Shown: positions 1 to 20,791 of the stretch, piece after piece
How positions within the stretch are numbered: position 1 is the stretch's first letter
Layout: every line of letters starts with the position of its first letter
NCBI GenBank assembly: GCA_037176905.1
Contig: JBBBWG010026635.1
Span: forward strand, 24,840 to 63,570
Direction: 5' to 3'
From: Azolla pinnata
Lineage: Eukaryota > Streptophyta > Polypodiopsida > Salviniales > Salviniaceae
Length of the DNA: 38,731 nt
The notes under the pieces: generated by a model
The model's database searches: none
What the model saw: only the letters and a program-made list of their open reading frames with translations
Told to the model about the DNA's origin: nothing
Program-made: the position numbers and the translations under genes

Positions 1-30
1 CTAAACCCTAAACCCTAAACCCTAAACCCT
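1..30 (+). repeat. Short CCCTAAA telomere-like tract
   Basis: About four tandem copies of the plant heptamer CCCTAAA open the window, followed by degenerate copies (gagccctgaa). The C-rich strand on the plus strand is the orientation expected at the left end of a chromosome. The tract is only about 30 bp and lies about 200 bp before the NRPC2 start codon. It could instead be an interstitial tract or a run of telo-boxes (AAACCCTA), a known promoter element of plant translation and ribosome genes. The window alone cannot separate these possibilities. Confidence 0.85.
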
Positions 31-234
31 GAGCCCTGAACTCTTAAGATGTAATTATATGAAGAAAACAAAAATTAAAGAAGACTGAGCGGAGGGCATT
101 TCTGTAGTTTTCTGAAACCAGATTTCCTTTCCTGCGTCTGTCTGTCTGAGAGCTTCTTGCTTAAACCTCTCCGTCTCTCTTCCTGCTCGAGCGAGCCCGA
201 CCGATCCGATCGACAGCGAGACGGGGCAAGGAAG

Positions 235-10981
<10,747 letters not shown>

Positions 10982-11390
10982 GAAAGCGATAAAAATCAGA
11001 AACCCCTTGCCAGCTAAATTATACAACTAAATTATACTAAGCCAGTTCATGGGACCTTCCAACAAAATCCAATCACATTTTTTGTACATGGTCGCAATAG
11101 ATCATCCGAAATAATTCTCAGGTACGACAGCTTCCTTGTAAATGGCATTCAGGGGAACTCCAGTTTTGGATGGTGGGAGTGGTCTTGTAAATTCTATTTC
11201 TTGAATCATTCACAGCAGGTTGAGTTACTGCTTCAGGGGTATTTCTCCACTGGAATTTCTGCATCTGTAAAGCATTTTGTAACCCTAAAATTTTCCTTCA
11301 TAAGCTTTTGCTGTTGGCCCACCTTCTGAAATTGCCATCGATATTCGCAAACTTTTTTTGTTAAATACACCTAATCTAGTCCTAATCCTT

Positions 11391-11570
11391 GGTTAAGTAT
11401 GCTAACTTACTCCTTTGGTTGGTAAATACCCTTAGCTACCCCTAATCCTTGGTTTAGATCCTTGGTTTAGTAGCCCTAATCCTTGATTGCTAAATATCCC
11501 GAAGTTAGCCCTAATCCTTGGTTTTGTTAAATATCCCAAGTTAGCCATAATCCCTGATCATTAAACACCC
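11391..11570 (+). repeat. About 35-bp minisatellite with CCTAATCCTTGGTT core
   Basis: The core CCTAATCCTTGGTT with following TTAAATATCCC-type sequence recurs near 11391, 11441, 11475, 11510 and 11545. The last three intervals are 34-35 bp. The core CCCTAATCC resembles a degenerate telomere motif, as elsewhere in this window. Confidence 0.75.
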
Positions 11571-11738
11571 TTGAAACTGAAAATTCTGTGTTGATTGGGA
11601 ACCTATTGGGAACTTGAAGGAACTCTTCTTTTCATTTGTCGAGTCCATTGTTTTCTTTTCGAAAGGCACATTGTAATTCAAACCCGATCGTTTGGTTCTG
11701 CCATTGTCTGCAGCTTGGATTTGAAATTGAGCGAGCAT

Positions 11739-11910
11739 AAACCCTAAACCCTAACAAACCGATCGTGCATCAAAACCCTACACGAACCCTAAAACCCAAT
11801 ACCATAAAACCCTAAACTGCTAACAAATGCTAATTCCTAAATTGTAACGAACCGTAAACCCTAAACCCTAAACCCTAAACCTTAACAAGCCGATCGTGCA
11901 TCGAATCTAG
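11739..11910 (+). repeat. CCCTAAA-type interstitial telomere-like repeats
   Basis: There are two blocks: AAACCCTAAACCCTAAC at about 11739-11755, and roughly four copies at about 11856-11886. Each is followed by the same flank, AACAARCCGATCGTGCATC, so the pair forms a diverged duplication of about 130 bp. They lie about 300-465 bp upstream of the TMX2 start and could act as telo-box promoter elements. Confidence 0.85.
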
Positions 11911-12003
11911 CAAGCACATTAAAATGACTTGGCACAACCTTTGCAAATCCATCATTATAAAGACAAATTACAAATTCTTTGATGCACAAAAAAGCTTGAA
12001 AAA

Positions 12004-12196
12004 CCTGAAGAAGAAGAAGAAGAAGAAGGAGAAAGAAAGGAAGAAGAAGAAGAAGAAGGAGAAAGAAAGGAAGAAGAAGAAGAAGAAGTAGAAGAAGAAG
12101 AAGAAGAAGAAAGAAAGAAAGGAAGAAGAAGAAGAAGAAGAAATGAAGAAGAAGAGAAAGGAAGAAGAAGAAGAAGAAGGAGAAGGAGAAGGAAGC
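12004..12196 (+). repeat. (GAA)n polypurine tract in the TMX2 leader
   Basis: About 190 bp of almost pure purine, mostly GAA with GGA and AAAGAAAGG interruptions; an internal block of about 56 bp repeats. It ends 9 bp before the TMX2 ATG, so it probably forms the 5' untranslated region. One strand is purine-only, so triplex formation and length instability are plausible. The long lysine/glutamate or phenylalanine/serine open frames it creates are not genes. Confidence 0.9.
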
Positions 12197-12352
12197 AGCA
12201 AGAGATGGGAGCAGGTGCCGAGACGATCTATCTGCTGTCGCAACCCTACTATGCCCTCCACGCCATCGCGCTCTTCTCCTATTTCATGGCCCGCCACGCA
12301 GCCATGGCCTCCTCCCACGATCCCTTCCGATACCACCTCTTTCGCCGGGTAA
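12143..12352 (+). other. Upstream overlapping ORF in the TMX2 leader
   Basis: An ATG at 12143 lies 62 nt before the TMX2 ATG and in another frame. It opens 69 codons that run past the TMX2 start and end at 12352. If the transcript begins upstream of 12143, scanning ribosomes would meet this ATG first, which could lower TMX2 translation. The peptide is mostly Lys/Glu encoded by the purine tract and is unlikely to function itself. Confidence 0.4.
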
Positions 12353-15300
12353 GTATTCTCAACAGCGCACTCACGCACAGGCACACGCCTACGCTGCATG
12401 TGCTTGAGTGGGAGGATTCTCCTCATTTTGTTTCGTTGGATATGCGTAATAAGAAGACAGAAGGAGGCCGACGAACAGCTGCATTCGAGAATGTGGTCTA
12501 TTTTACACGTACACAGCTAGAAGCGACGGCTTTTTCCTCGGATGTGCCTGATAAGAAGAAGCGTGTGATCGATGGGACAGACACAATGAATAGAATGTGG
12601 TCTATGTACTTGAGTAGGATCGTTCTCATGCTTTTTTCCTTTTCTGTGCCTGATAAGAAGAAATCCGAGGCACAGGAACAGCTGCATCTGATAATAACAG
12701 GAAATCCTCTGTGAGAAATTCATGGTAAAGATGCTTTCTTGAGTCTGGTCCATGTCTTTGGGGTGCTGACACAAGCCCCAGTGATATTCATTATAAGTTT
12801 CTATAGCCTGTGCATCATAGAATCAGGAGTGTAAAGGAGTTCAAAGAGCCATGTATACACACACACACACATATTATACACAAGGATTCAGAGACTTGAC
12901 AATGACTAACATTCCTCGACACCTCATCTCACAGATTTTTTCGTCTTTTAGGCTAACACGTTCTGTTGGTATTCTGTGTTCTTTTCATCGCTTTTTCATG
13001 AAATGCTTAATTTACAAAAAGCATTCCTGTTCTATTATCCGAAGAGAGTTTGAGGAGTTCTAATTTGAATTCTAATAGTGCAGGAACTGCAGGCGACACT
13101 GAGTCTATGTGTAGTGCTTTGTTTGAAGGTCTCTTTCATCCTTGGCTAGAGATAATTCTGTTAGCTCTATGTATATTTGTTTCATAGAATCAGATTCTGC
13201 CTAAATGCAGTGGAGAAAAAGCTCAACCTTGGAAGCCTTCCTAGGAGATGTATTGCTGTATTGCAAGGTGTGTTTGCAACCTAGTGCAGATTGGTGTAAT
13301 AATAGAAATGGCCAGAAAAAAAGACGTAACAATGAGTTCCTCTTGTATAATGATAAACGTACCACAACGCAGAAGTGGGAATTTACAGTTTCAGTATACT
13401 TTGCAGGGCGCTCTATTGCTGCTGTCTGCCATGCTAGATCAGCGGTTGGCAGCCTGGTATATGATAGTTTTTGCAGGTGTAATACCTGAAATATGATGAA
13501 AGCTTTTATATGAAAAATCCCAAGTCTCTTAATAAACATGTGTGAATAAAATGAAAATCATTGAATGTGATCCACTGACATCTTAGCCAAGCTAGTTGCA
13601 TAAAGCCTAGTTTCTACCAGGTAATGCAGAGAAGTAGAAGTAGCAATCTATAGATTCCAAGTAGGTTTTTAGTGCTAATGTTTTAAGTGTGTTTTAAATC
13701 CACCGTTTGTGCACATCTTCACTCAAAGTAATCAATGGACATATAAAATTTCTGTCACATTGTAGTTGGAATGCTTGTTTGTCTATGATTATTGTATTTC
13801 TTTATTCTCAACAACATTGGAAATATTTTGCTGTGCATGTCTTACTCACTACTGGGTGGACATTATAATTAAAGATGACTTAGTGATTGTACAAAATCTT
13901 TTGTGTTTATCAAAACAAGCATTTGCTTTCTTGTTATTTTATAGTTTCAGATTTTCATCCAAATTTCTTTTTTTAATATTGCAGCAATCTTTCTTCTTTT
14001 CCAGCAGCCTTCTTTTAAAGGATTAGGTGGGTTAATCGGTTAACTTCTATTCTAATCTATTTATATCCTCCCTTAATGACTTGAGTTATATGTATGCATC
14101 AATAAACAAGTTCATGATACAATGCCATATGCGTGATCAGTTCTAGTTTCAGGTGTATGTTGAACCTTGGAAATGCTGATTCGGTATGTAATTAATTAAT
14201 GGACTTCCTGGAGGCTGTAAGAGAGATGCCATCTCATAATTTTAGAGGCTAGTTTGGACAACCGCCTTAAAGGTGTTGGACACTGGAAATCTTGGGGTCT
14301 TTAGTCATTATGTCTAAACATGTAAATTTTACATTCTAATTAGTTGCTGGATTTTCTGAGAGCGTTATAACACTTGATGCACCGAAAACTTCATAGATAT
14401 ATAGAAAAAGGGGTTGGTCTGTAGGAAAGCTACAATGCCATTGCTTGCTATAGGAAAGTTACAGCTGTCTTACTGTCTTACAGCCCATAGCTGAACAATG
14501 CCCTTGATTCCTTGCATGATGAGAAAATAAGTCAGGGAGAATGTGGAAGGTGACTCTGCTCATCAATGGTCTTAATGTGGGGTTACCTTTCTTTTGTTGC
14601 ACTGTGGCAGGTAATGTTGTACACATGACTCCTCTACAGCTAGAAAACCACTTCGTAGAAGCAAATTCAGAAAAACATTGGCTGGTACAGTTAGACTATT
14701 TGTGCTTGAAATTTCCTATATCTTGTTGAATTTTTTTATATCTGTCTGCTAGTTGTTGATGAGTTTTTTTATCAGATATCTGATTGCATGAGGGCTTATA
14801 TCTTTATTCCATGCCTCCACATAAGTTTTGGACAATATAGGCTGTGGGTTTTAAAGGTATTGGTTACAATGGTCACAGAATGTATCTCAAAAGATGTGGC
14901 TCGGGAGCTTTCTCCATGATGCATGAGAACAAAAAAGATTATGAAAAATGATTGGGTAGTTTGGGTAGCAAAGGTGTCCTCAGGAAATGTGTATGGTTGA
15001 AAATGTTGTGAGACATTAAGGATTGGTTGAATGTGGATTTTATGGTTCATCAGAAGAATGCACGAAAAAGATTGGATACTATCAGTATAAGAAGGGATGC
15101 TTATGGTTGGCACAGAAAGTGAAATTTTACCAGTTAGAATTATGTGAATTGATTATCACTGCTCAGTGCTCATTCTGTCAGAAATATATTTATTTAGATG
15201 TATTGGTTATCCACCGCGTTCAAAGATTCAAGTACATTTGTGAAACTACACCCCATTCAAAGATTCATGTACATTTGTGAAACTAAGTGTTAGGATTCCC

Positions 15301-16542
15301 AAATTTGTTTGTTAGTTGGTGTAAATTGGAATAGCTGCGTGATATGAAAATATGTCTTACACCAGATTGAGTTTCGAGCGGTCTGGTCACCTGAGTGTAT
15401 TCGGTCAAGCAGAGTGTTTACTACTCTTTCAGCAAGGTAATTTGGTGCCTCTTATGACGACTTGGTCATACACATTGGGGGATGTCTTAAAAAATGGATT
15501 TTGAATCTTGTACAGGTATTCAACCAAAGACCTTTGCTTTGGTTCTGTTGATGTAGGACGTTTTCCAAAAGCTGCTGAAATGTATGATGTATCTTTGGGA
15601 GGTAATTTCCAGTTAACTTATGTTGTTTGACTGATACTAGCATTGATCCCTGGAAATATTCCCTGAATATGGAGGATTGCATTAGTATCTCCATTGAATT
15701 CTTCTAAACGTTGTGCATTGTGATGAACACATTTTCCACAGAAGTTCTTACCCTGTGGATAGTGGCTCATACAGCAGCACTGTACTGTGCTGGATCCCAA
15801 CCTGCTGGGTTTGATAATGTCCTTCATCCTTAAGCAATCACGTTTTTAATTTGAGACACGATGAGAAAGACAGCGAGTACCAACTTTGTGGAAGGAAAAA
15901 CTCGATCATCCCTAGTTTAATGTTGGCATGATTGACTGATGGTGGTGTGAACAAGTTAGATGCTGCATACATAGTATTGCCTTTTGTAAGACATGATGAG
16001 AAAGACAGTGAGTACCAACTTTGTGGAAATAAGGAAGGAAAAACTCAATCATCCCTAGTTTAATTTTGGCATGATTGGCTGATGGTGATGTGAACAATTT
16101 AGATGCTGCATGCATGTTATAATTCTGTTTGTCTCAGTTCTGTGTTCAAGGAAATTGTTGGTATTGTAATTTTGTTTTAGCACGTGTGTGGTGTGTAATA
16201 TGTAGCTTTTAGGATTTCAAGCTTATACAAATCTAACCAGTTCTAGGTGCATCATATTATTTTTCTTTTATTTGCAGTTAATAAGGGAGAGCTACCAACA
16301 TATGTAATGTTCAAAGGTGGGAGTGAAGTTTTGCGCCTTCCAAAGGCTGGTTCTCTTTCTGAGGTAATATGCTTTCCTTCAACCTTTTATAACTTACCAT
16401 TGTCTTCTTTTCATGCATTCTCTAAATAATTTTTTTGTTCTCACTGTGGCAGAGTGTTATTGCAACTTATTTTGAACTAGATCGGTATCTGATATTCGAT
16501 CTCAGCAAGAACTGCATTGGGCGTCAGACAAGTCTAAGCTGA
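12205..16542 (+). CDS. TMX2: TMX2-type thioredoxin-related transmembrane protein, complete, 10 exons
   Basis: This is a membrane-anchored thioredoxin-fold protein expected in the endoplasmic reticulum or its mitochondrial contacts. Ten exons (12205-12348, 13084-13128, 13211-13267, 13407-13476, 13985-14026, 14611-14684, 15366-15436, 15516-15601, 16278-16363, 16453-16542) join to 765 nt and 254 residues. The N-terminal half is hydrophobic with segments near 8-30, 50-63, 72-92 and 96-113; the segment IFLLFQQPSFKGLG leads into NVVHMTPLQLENHF, which matches plant TMX2 homologues. The thioredoxin-like domain spans about 119-235, with FGSVDVGRFPKAAEMYDVSLG and the cis-Pro region ELPTYVMFKGG. The active-site motif is W-S-P-E-C (S152 to C155) instead of CxxC, as in TMX2 (SxxC in animals), so normal dithiol oxidoreductase activity is doubtful. 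No KKxx-type ER signal is seen at the C-terminus. The leader is the GAA tract just upstream. Confidence 0.93.
12420..12715 (+). repeat. 102-bp tandem repeat, about 3 copies, TMX2 intron 1
   Basis: The segment containing ATAAGAAGA recurs near 12451, 12553 and 12655, exactly 102 bp apart, with related flanks (AATGTGGTCTATxT in copies 1 and 2, GAACAGCTGCAT in copies 1 and 3). The period is 34 codons, and the exon 1 frame stays open through the whole array to a stop at 12714, giving a possible 169-residue intron-retention product with a repeated VPDKKK motif. Confidence 0.8.
15219..15285 (+). repeat. 37-bp direct duplication, TMX2 intron 6
   Basis: TTCAAAGATTCAxGTACATT followed by TGTGAAACTA occurs at 15219 and again at 15256, differing by one base over the core. 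It looks like a recent small tandem duplication. Confidence 0.85.
15855..16115 (+). repeat. 135-bp tandem duplication, TMX2 intron 8
   Basis: The segment starting ATGAGAAAGACAGYGAGTAC at about 15861 repeats at about 15996. Both copies continue through CATCCCTAGTTTAATxTTGG to TTAGATGCTGCATxCAT. Copies are about 90% alike by eye; the second carries a short insertion repeating part of GGAAGGAAA. Confidence 0.88.
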
Positions 16543-18029
16543 TGGACCATGGAAATTTTAAATACGCAGTCAATCACTTCCACAAACTAAAGCAAAACAA
16601 GCTGACTTGTTTGAATCTAGACATTTTAGTCGATAGTGTTCACCATTTTCTCATTGCTTTGTGAAGATTATCTTTGTTCCCATCTTTATTAATGATTGTT
16701 GTACACCTTAATGGCTCCAGGTTTATGCATCAGGCCATTTTTTTGTGCAGTGTGGCATTTCTTTCATGGATAGAGAGATGTTTGGAAAGGAAAATCCACT
16801 CGCTGCATTTCCTTGATCAGTGGGTCTTATTGTTACTTGCTCATCATTTCAATGGCATCGGACCATGTGATGTACAGTGGCCTAATCATTGTCATTTTGT
16901 TTTGTACATGGTCATGCACATATGGAGCTCACCAAACTTGGAGGACTAATTGGTAAGAGCGTGATTCCTGTTTTTCTTGTCCTAGTATACATTTACTGAT
17001 AGTAAGTGCTAGTGTCCTTCCCACTTAGGCAATTAATCCGTAAGTCTTCTTATCTTTGTGTATCTTAAGAGGTCTTGACAAACTACACAAGAGTAATCAG
17101 TCTAATCATACCCGGGTGATAGACAACACAGTAGTGACAGGGACGACCTGTCTGCCTGAGGATCAAAGGAGAAAGGATCTAGAAGGAGTTAAAGAGAAAT
17201 CCACATGTCTGACTGTCAATAATAAGTGATGAAATAGATGAAGAGAAACCCAAGTATTTCTGTCATAATTGGTTGCCCTAGCTGACTGAGACTGTCGAAG
17301 CAATCATGCATTGCAGTGTCCCATGGGCATTTTGCATGCACGCTTCTGTCATATTACAAGAAGCTGATTTGGGAGTTGTTAGAATTGGCTAGAGGTGTAG
17401 AAGCATACAAGGTGTGTGATTGGGTGAAGATTATTTATCCGGTTGGTGAGAAATCGGATCGGTTGACTCTTGGAGGAAACAAGCCTGACATTGTACATTG
17501 TATTATCCGCTGTACACTGAATATGTTTGGTAGTTTCAGAACCACCAGCACAAAGTTATGGCAGGCTCCCATGTGTTGCTGTGCAGTACCAGTAGTAGCC
17601 ATGGAAGAAGGCTGTATATATATGGATATACATACATAAGCTGCTGTGGCTATGGAAGAACCAACATGCAATAGAGAGGATGAAAGATGGAGCTATTTAT
17701 TGACGTCTTAGGCGGGGCATGGCCCCCATGAGACAAACCGTACAAATCGAGTTCAAATGGTTGTTTAAATAGATGGAGGGGGCTCAAGATGGGTTCATTC
17801 AAATCGCATGGTACGATATCTATATACGTAGCAGCTCCTGGTTTCATCCAAGAGTTTGAAGGGCTTCGACCAACCCCTTTTGGTAGGTAGTTTTCCGGCC
17901 GGTGTTAGTTTGTAACTTTGTCGTAGATGCATAAGGCAGCAATGCATATGATGTAGAAGCAATGGGTCTGGTCTGTTTTACCATCTTCTGAGCTATTTGT
18001 GAGCGAGGTACCGGTTGATTGGTATATTA

Positions 18030-18600
18030 TTTTGGATGGGTTGTATAAACCCCTTTGGGTGTTCCAACTACCATGTAAAAAGAATTGTCGCAGGAGGCTT
18101 TTATTACAGATATGGTTGGGTTCCATGTTGGCAACAAGATGCAGCGAAAGCTGATCGATCTTCAGAAATAGTGCACTCAATCTGTGCTGAAAGCTGATCT
18201 TCAGAAATAGTGCAATCAGTCTTCTAGGTCTGGTTAGAACATCCAAAATCAGAGAGTTGAGAAGAGGCCATGTATTATGTATGTGAATGTGCTTGAGCTA
18301 TCTGTGAGGTGTACAAACCCCTTTATGTTTGTGTCCATCTACCTACCATGTAAAAAGGAATTGGTCACAGGAGGCCATGTTGGCAATAATGGGCAGTGCC
18401 CAAGATGCAGTGGAAGACTGATCTATCAGAAGTAGTGCAATCAATCTTGCTGAACAAGCCCCTTGATCCATCAGAAGTAGTGCAAAATCAAATCAGGCCC
18501 TTGATACACCCTTAAAAAACCCTAAATCTTCTAGGTCTAGTTGACCATCTAAATCAGTATCTTTCTGTAGGAGAATTCTCAAGAGGCCATGTATGTATGT
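18030..18600 (+). repeat. Diverged tandem duplication of about 275-318 bp
   Basis: Shared landmarks in the same order are ACCATGTAAAAAGRAATTG (about 18070 and 18345), CAGGAGGC, TGTTGGCAA, a (T)CAGAARTAGTGCAATCA motif, CTTCTAGGTCTRGTT and AAGAGGCCATGTAT (about 18263 and 18581). The spacing grows from 275 to 318 bp because of indels. The inner TCAGAARTAGTGCA motif is itself repeated within each copy. Confidence 0.78.
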
Positions 18601-19287
18601 AGATTAACTCTGTAGCTTCTTTATATATAGATTATTATATAAAATGTGAGCCTAATCTGTGGTTCTCCTTCGCCCACGTTAATTAAGTGCTTTAGATTGA
18701 AGACAGACATGCATACATACATACATATTCATGCTCAGACATCTCCAGCTGTAAGTAGTAGTTTGGCTAATGTACAAAACCCTAATTTCGGCTTCGGCCT
18801 TTCCATTCTTTAATGTTCTTTTGACATGAGCTGATAGACATCAAAACAAACAAAAAAAAGAGAAGCATTGTAGTAATGTCCCCTCAGAGCCAGTCAGTTG
18901 ATCGATCGATGCAGTGCAATCGTCTTACTATATTGGCATGATTACAGGGTTTTCTGTGAGCTTCAAGATGGATCATTCACGCAAACTCTCTCTCTCTGGA
19001 GATTCACGATTGCTCTCGTTCTGTGCTTTTTTCTCTTTTTTTTTTCTTATGTCCTCGGAAGAGGTGCGAAAAAAGAGCCAACTTTCTAAAACTTTCTAGA
19101 GATTCGCAGCAGCGACGGGGTTTTTGTTGCATGTCCTCAAGAGAGGTTTGACACTTGAAGATGTGACCCATTATAAGAAGCATTCAGTTCAGATCCACTG
19201 AACAAAAACTCTGTCAGTCTGTTCTTCTTCTGGAAGAACTCTGAATAAGAACGAGGAAGTTTGTGAGAGAAACATCGAGATCCAAAG

Positions 19288-19470
19288 ATGGTCGATTCAT
19301 GCAGTGTTGGAGGAATCGTGGCCTATTTGGATCGATTTCTGCTCCCCCGTCCATTGGATATATACCGTGACAAGCAGTTGGAAGACAAAAAACAGAAGAA
19401 AGAAATCGGAAGATATAGAAAAGCTCTGGGTAAAGTCGGAAACGATCTTCGATCTTTTTTGTATGCATGA
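19288..19470 (+). CDS. Possible small ORF, unknown
   Basis: A 60-codon open frame begins MVDSCSVGGIVAYLDRF and ends in a charged Lys/Arg/Glu-rich half. Its composition is more protein-like than other short ORFs nearby, and it is vaguely like the N-terminal coiled-coil start of some plant resistance proteins, but no diagnostic motif is present. An overlapping frame is also open. It could be chance or a gene relic. Confidence 0.15.
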   Translation: MVDSCSVGGIVAYLDRFLLPRPLDIYRDKQLEDKKQKKEIGRYRKALGKVGNDLRSFLYA

Positions 19471-19652
19471 TATTAGCACATGCTAGGAGGACTCTCATGA
19501 ATGAAAAAAAAAAGCTCTTTGTCTGAGCAAGTTTGAAGCTTTTTGTTTGTTGCCAAGGGAAAAAAAGATCTTCTGATAAAAGGTTCTTGCAACTATAACT
19601 TTCATCAGGCCTTCTGTTCAATAACTAATGATAGGATTTGTATCTCTACATC

Positions 19653-19755
19653 TGCATATACATATACATATATATATACATATACATATACATACATATA
19701 CATACATATACATATATACATATACATACATATATATATATATATACATGCATGT
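19653..19755. repeat. CATATA microsatellite, 103 bp of alternating purine-pyrimidine
   Basis: CATATA, CATA and TATA units alternate purine and pyrimidine without a break from TGCATATA to ACATGCATGT. The sequence is nearly self-complementary, so cruciform or unwound structures are possible. The open frames here (His/Ile/Tyr/Thr) are artefacts. Confidence 0.92.
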
Positions 19756-19919
19756 TGATCAATCATTTGGGGCAAAAAATTGGCATCGAGGTCACTGTAA
19801 TAATGGGTCTCTTTCTGGGACACCGACAACATTCATTTTTACCTCTATCCTCTGTTTGTCTGGATCCTCTTCACTCGCGTTTTCTTCTGTTCGTCTCTAA
19901 TTGACCCCGCTCCGCGTGT

Positions 19920-20330
19920 CTTTCTTTCTCGTTTGAAGAGTAACGTCAAAACATGAATCGCAACGAATGTGTGCACAAGGTGATGGGTTCGAGCCAATTG
20001 AGGCAGGCACGATCTTTTTACTGATTTCTTCCGATTTGCCCCAATCTGGATGATTAGTTCGATCAGACGATGCCGAAACAGATCCCTGTTTTTCTTTCTC
20101 ATCTAAAGAGTACTGTTTAAAACATGATCCGATGATCGCAAACGAATGTACATAAGCTGATGGGTTTGAGCCCATTGATGCAGGCAGGTGGATCTTATTG
20201 CTGCTTTCTTTCGATCGATTGCCCGATCTCGATGATCTGATCGGACGAAAATGCCCCTAAACCACGGTTTTGGCCCGATCTCGATGATTCATTCGATCAG
20301 ACGATTGCCCAGACCCCGTTTGACGAGATC
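19920..20330 (+). repeat. Diverged tandem duplication of about 180-200 bp
   Basis: Both halves contain in order CTTTCTC, a GAAGAGTA/AAAGAGTA motif, AAAACATGA, CGAATGT, a GGTGATGGGTTCGAGCC-like segment (GCTGATGGGTTTGAGCC in copy 2), GCAGGCA/GCAGGTG, TTTCTTxCGAT, GATTAGTTCGATCAGACGAT and CCCTGTTTTT/CCCGTTT. The TCGATGATTCATTCGATCAG motif recurs again near 20280. Function unknown; it lies 0.5-0.9 kb upstream of the HIPP gene. Confidence 0.75.
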
Positions 20331-20568
20331 GGTAAATTTTGCTAAGTCCATGAGGCTTCTGTTCCTTTTTTTTTACAAGCTCTTGAGTTCAAAGCTCTAA
20401 CCCCACAACAAATTCTCACAAAAACACTCAAAAACACACAAACTGCATTTTGTAAACATTGTATGTGGATTTTTACACAAAACACACAAATTGTGTGTTT
20501 TTCTTTTCTCATTGTGTTGTGTTAGTGCCAAGTCACAAAGAAAACATTTCCCAAAGTCTTTTGAATGA

Positions 20569-20712
20569 AGAAGAACAGAAGAAGAAGAAGAAGGAAGAAG
20601 GAAGAAGGAAGAAGAAGAAGAAGAAGAAGAAGAAGAAGAAGAAGGAAGAAGGAAGAAGGAAGAAGAAGAAGAAGAAGAACAGAAGAAGGAAGAAGGGAGA
20701 AGGAAGAAGAAG
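20569..20712 (+). repeat. (GAA)n/(GAAGGA)n polypurine tract upstream of HIPP
   Basis: About 140 bp of nearly pure purine, mainly GAAGAAGAAG and GAAGGAAGAAGG, ends 80 bp before the HIPP start codon, so it probably lies in the leader or core promoter. It resembles the TMX2 tract at 12004-12196. It produces long Lys/Glu/Arg and Phe/Ser open frames with no biological support. Confidence 0.9.
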
Positions 20713-20791
20713 ACCTTTCTCTTTCCTCCCTCTCTGTGTCTCATCTCCCTGCTCCTCCATTCTCCTGCCGCGTTTGCTCGCCATACCTCCC

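Larger units (their letters stand above)
10982..12003. other. Intergenic region between NRPC2 and TMX2
   Basis: Nothing coding is recognised. The first few hundred bases should hold the 3' untranslated region of NRPC2. The rest contains a 35-bp minisatellite (about 11391-11570) and telomere-like motifs (11739-11910). Confidence 0.7.
16543..19640. other. Long intergenic region without a recognised gene
   Basis: The first part should hold the TMX2 3' untranslated region. I recognise no protein family on either strand; open frames are short and not protein-like. It contains a divergent duplication at 18030-18600 and scattered telomere-like ACCCTAAA motifs near 18515 and 18778. Confidence 0.6.

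Noticed and set aside
11968..12426. Long minus-strand frame rich in Phe and Ser, and plus-strand Lys/Glu frames
   Set aside because: They are translations of the (GAA)n tract in the TMX2 leader; no start context, domain or codon pattern supports a gene.
13205..13210. ATG at 13205 as an internal start of TMX2
   Set aside because: A TAA stop lies directly before it, and the exon is better explained by the acceptor TGCAG at 13206-13210, which keeps phase with both neighbouring exons.
17226..17285. Possible C/D-box snoRNA (GTGATGA ... CTGA)
   Set aside because: C- and D-like boxes are about 55 bp apart, but there is no convincing terminal stem and no clear C' or D' box; such short motifs are common by chance.
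19980..20000. tRNA B-box-like GGTTCGAGCC
   Set aside because: No A-box, anticodon stem or acceptor pairing surrounds it, and it belongs to a tandem duplication.
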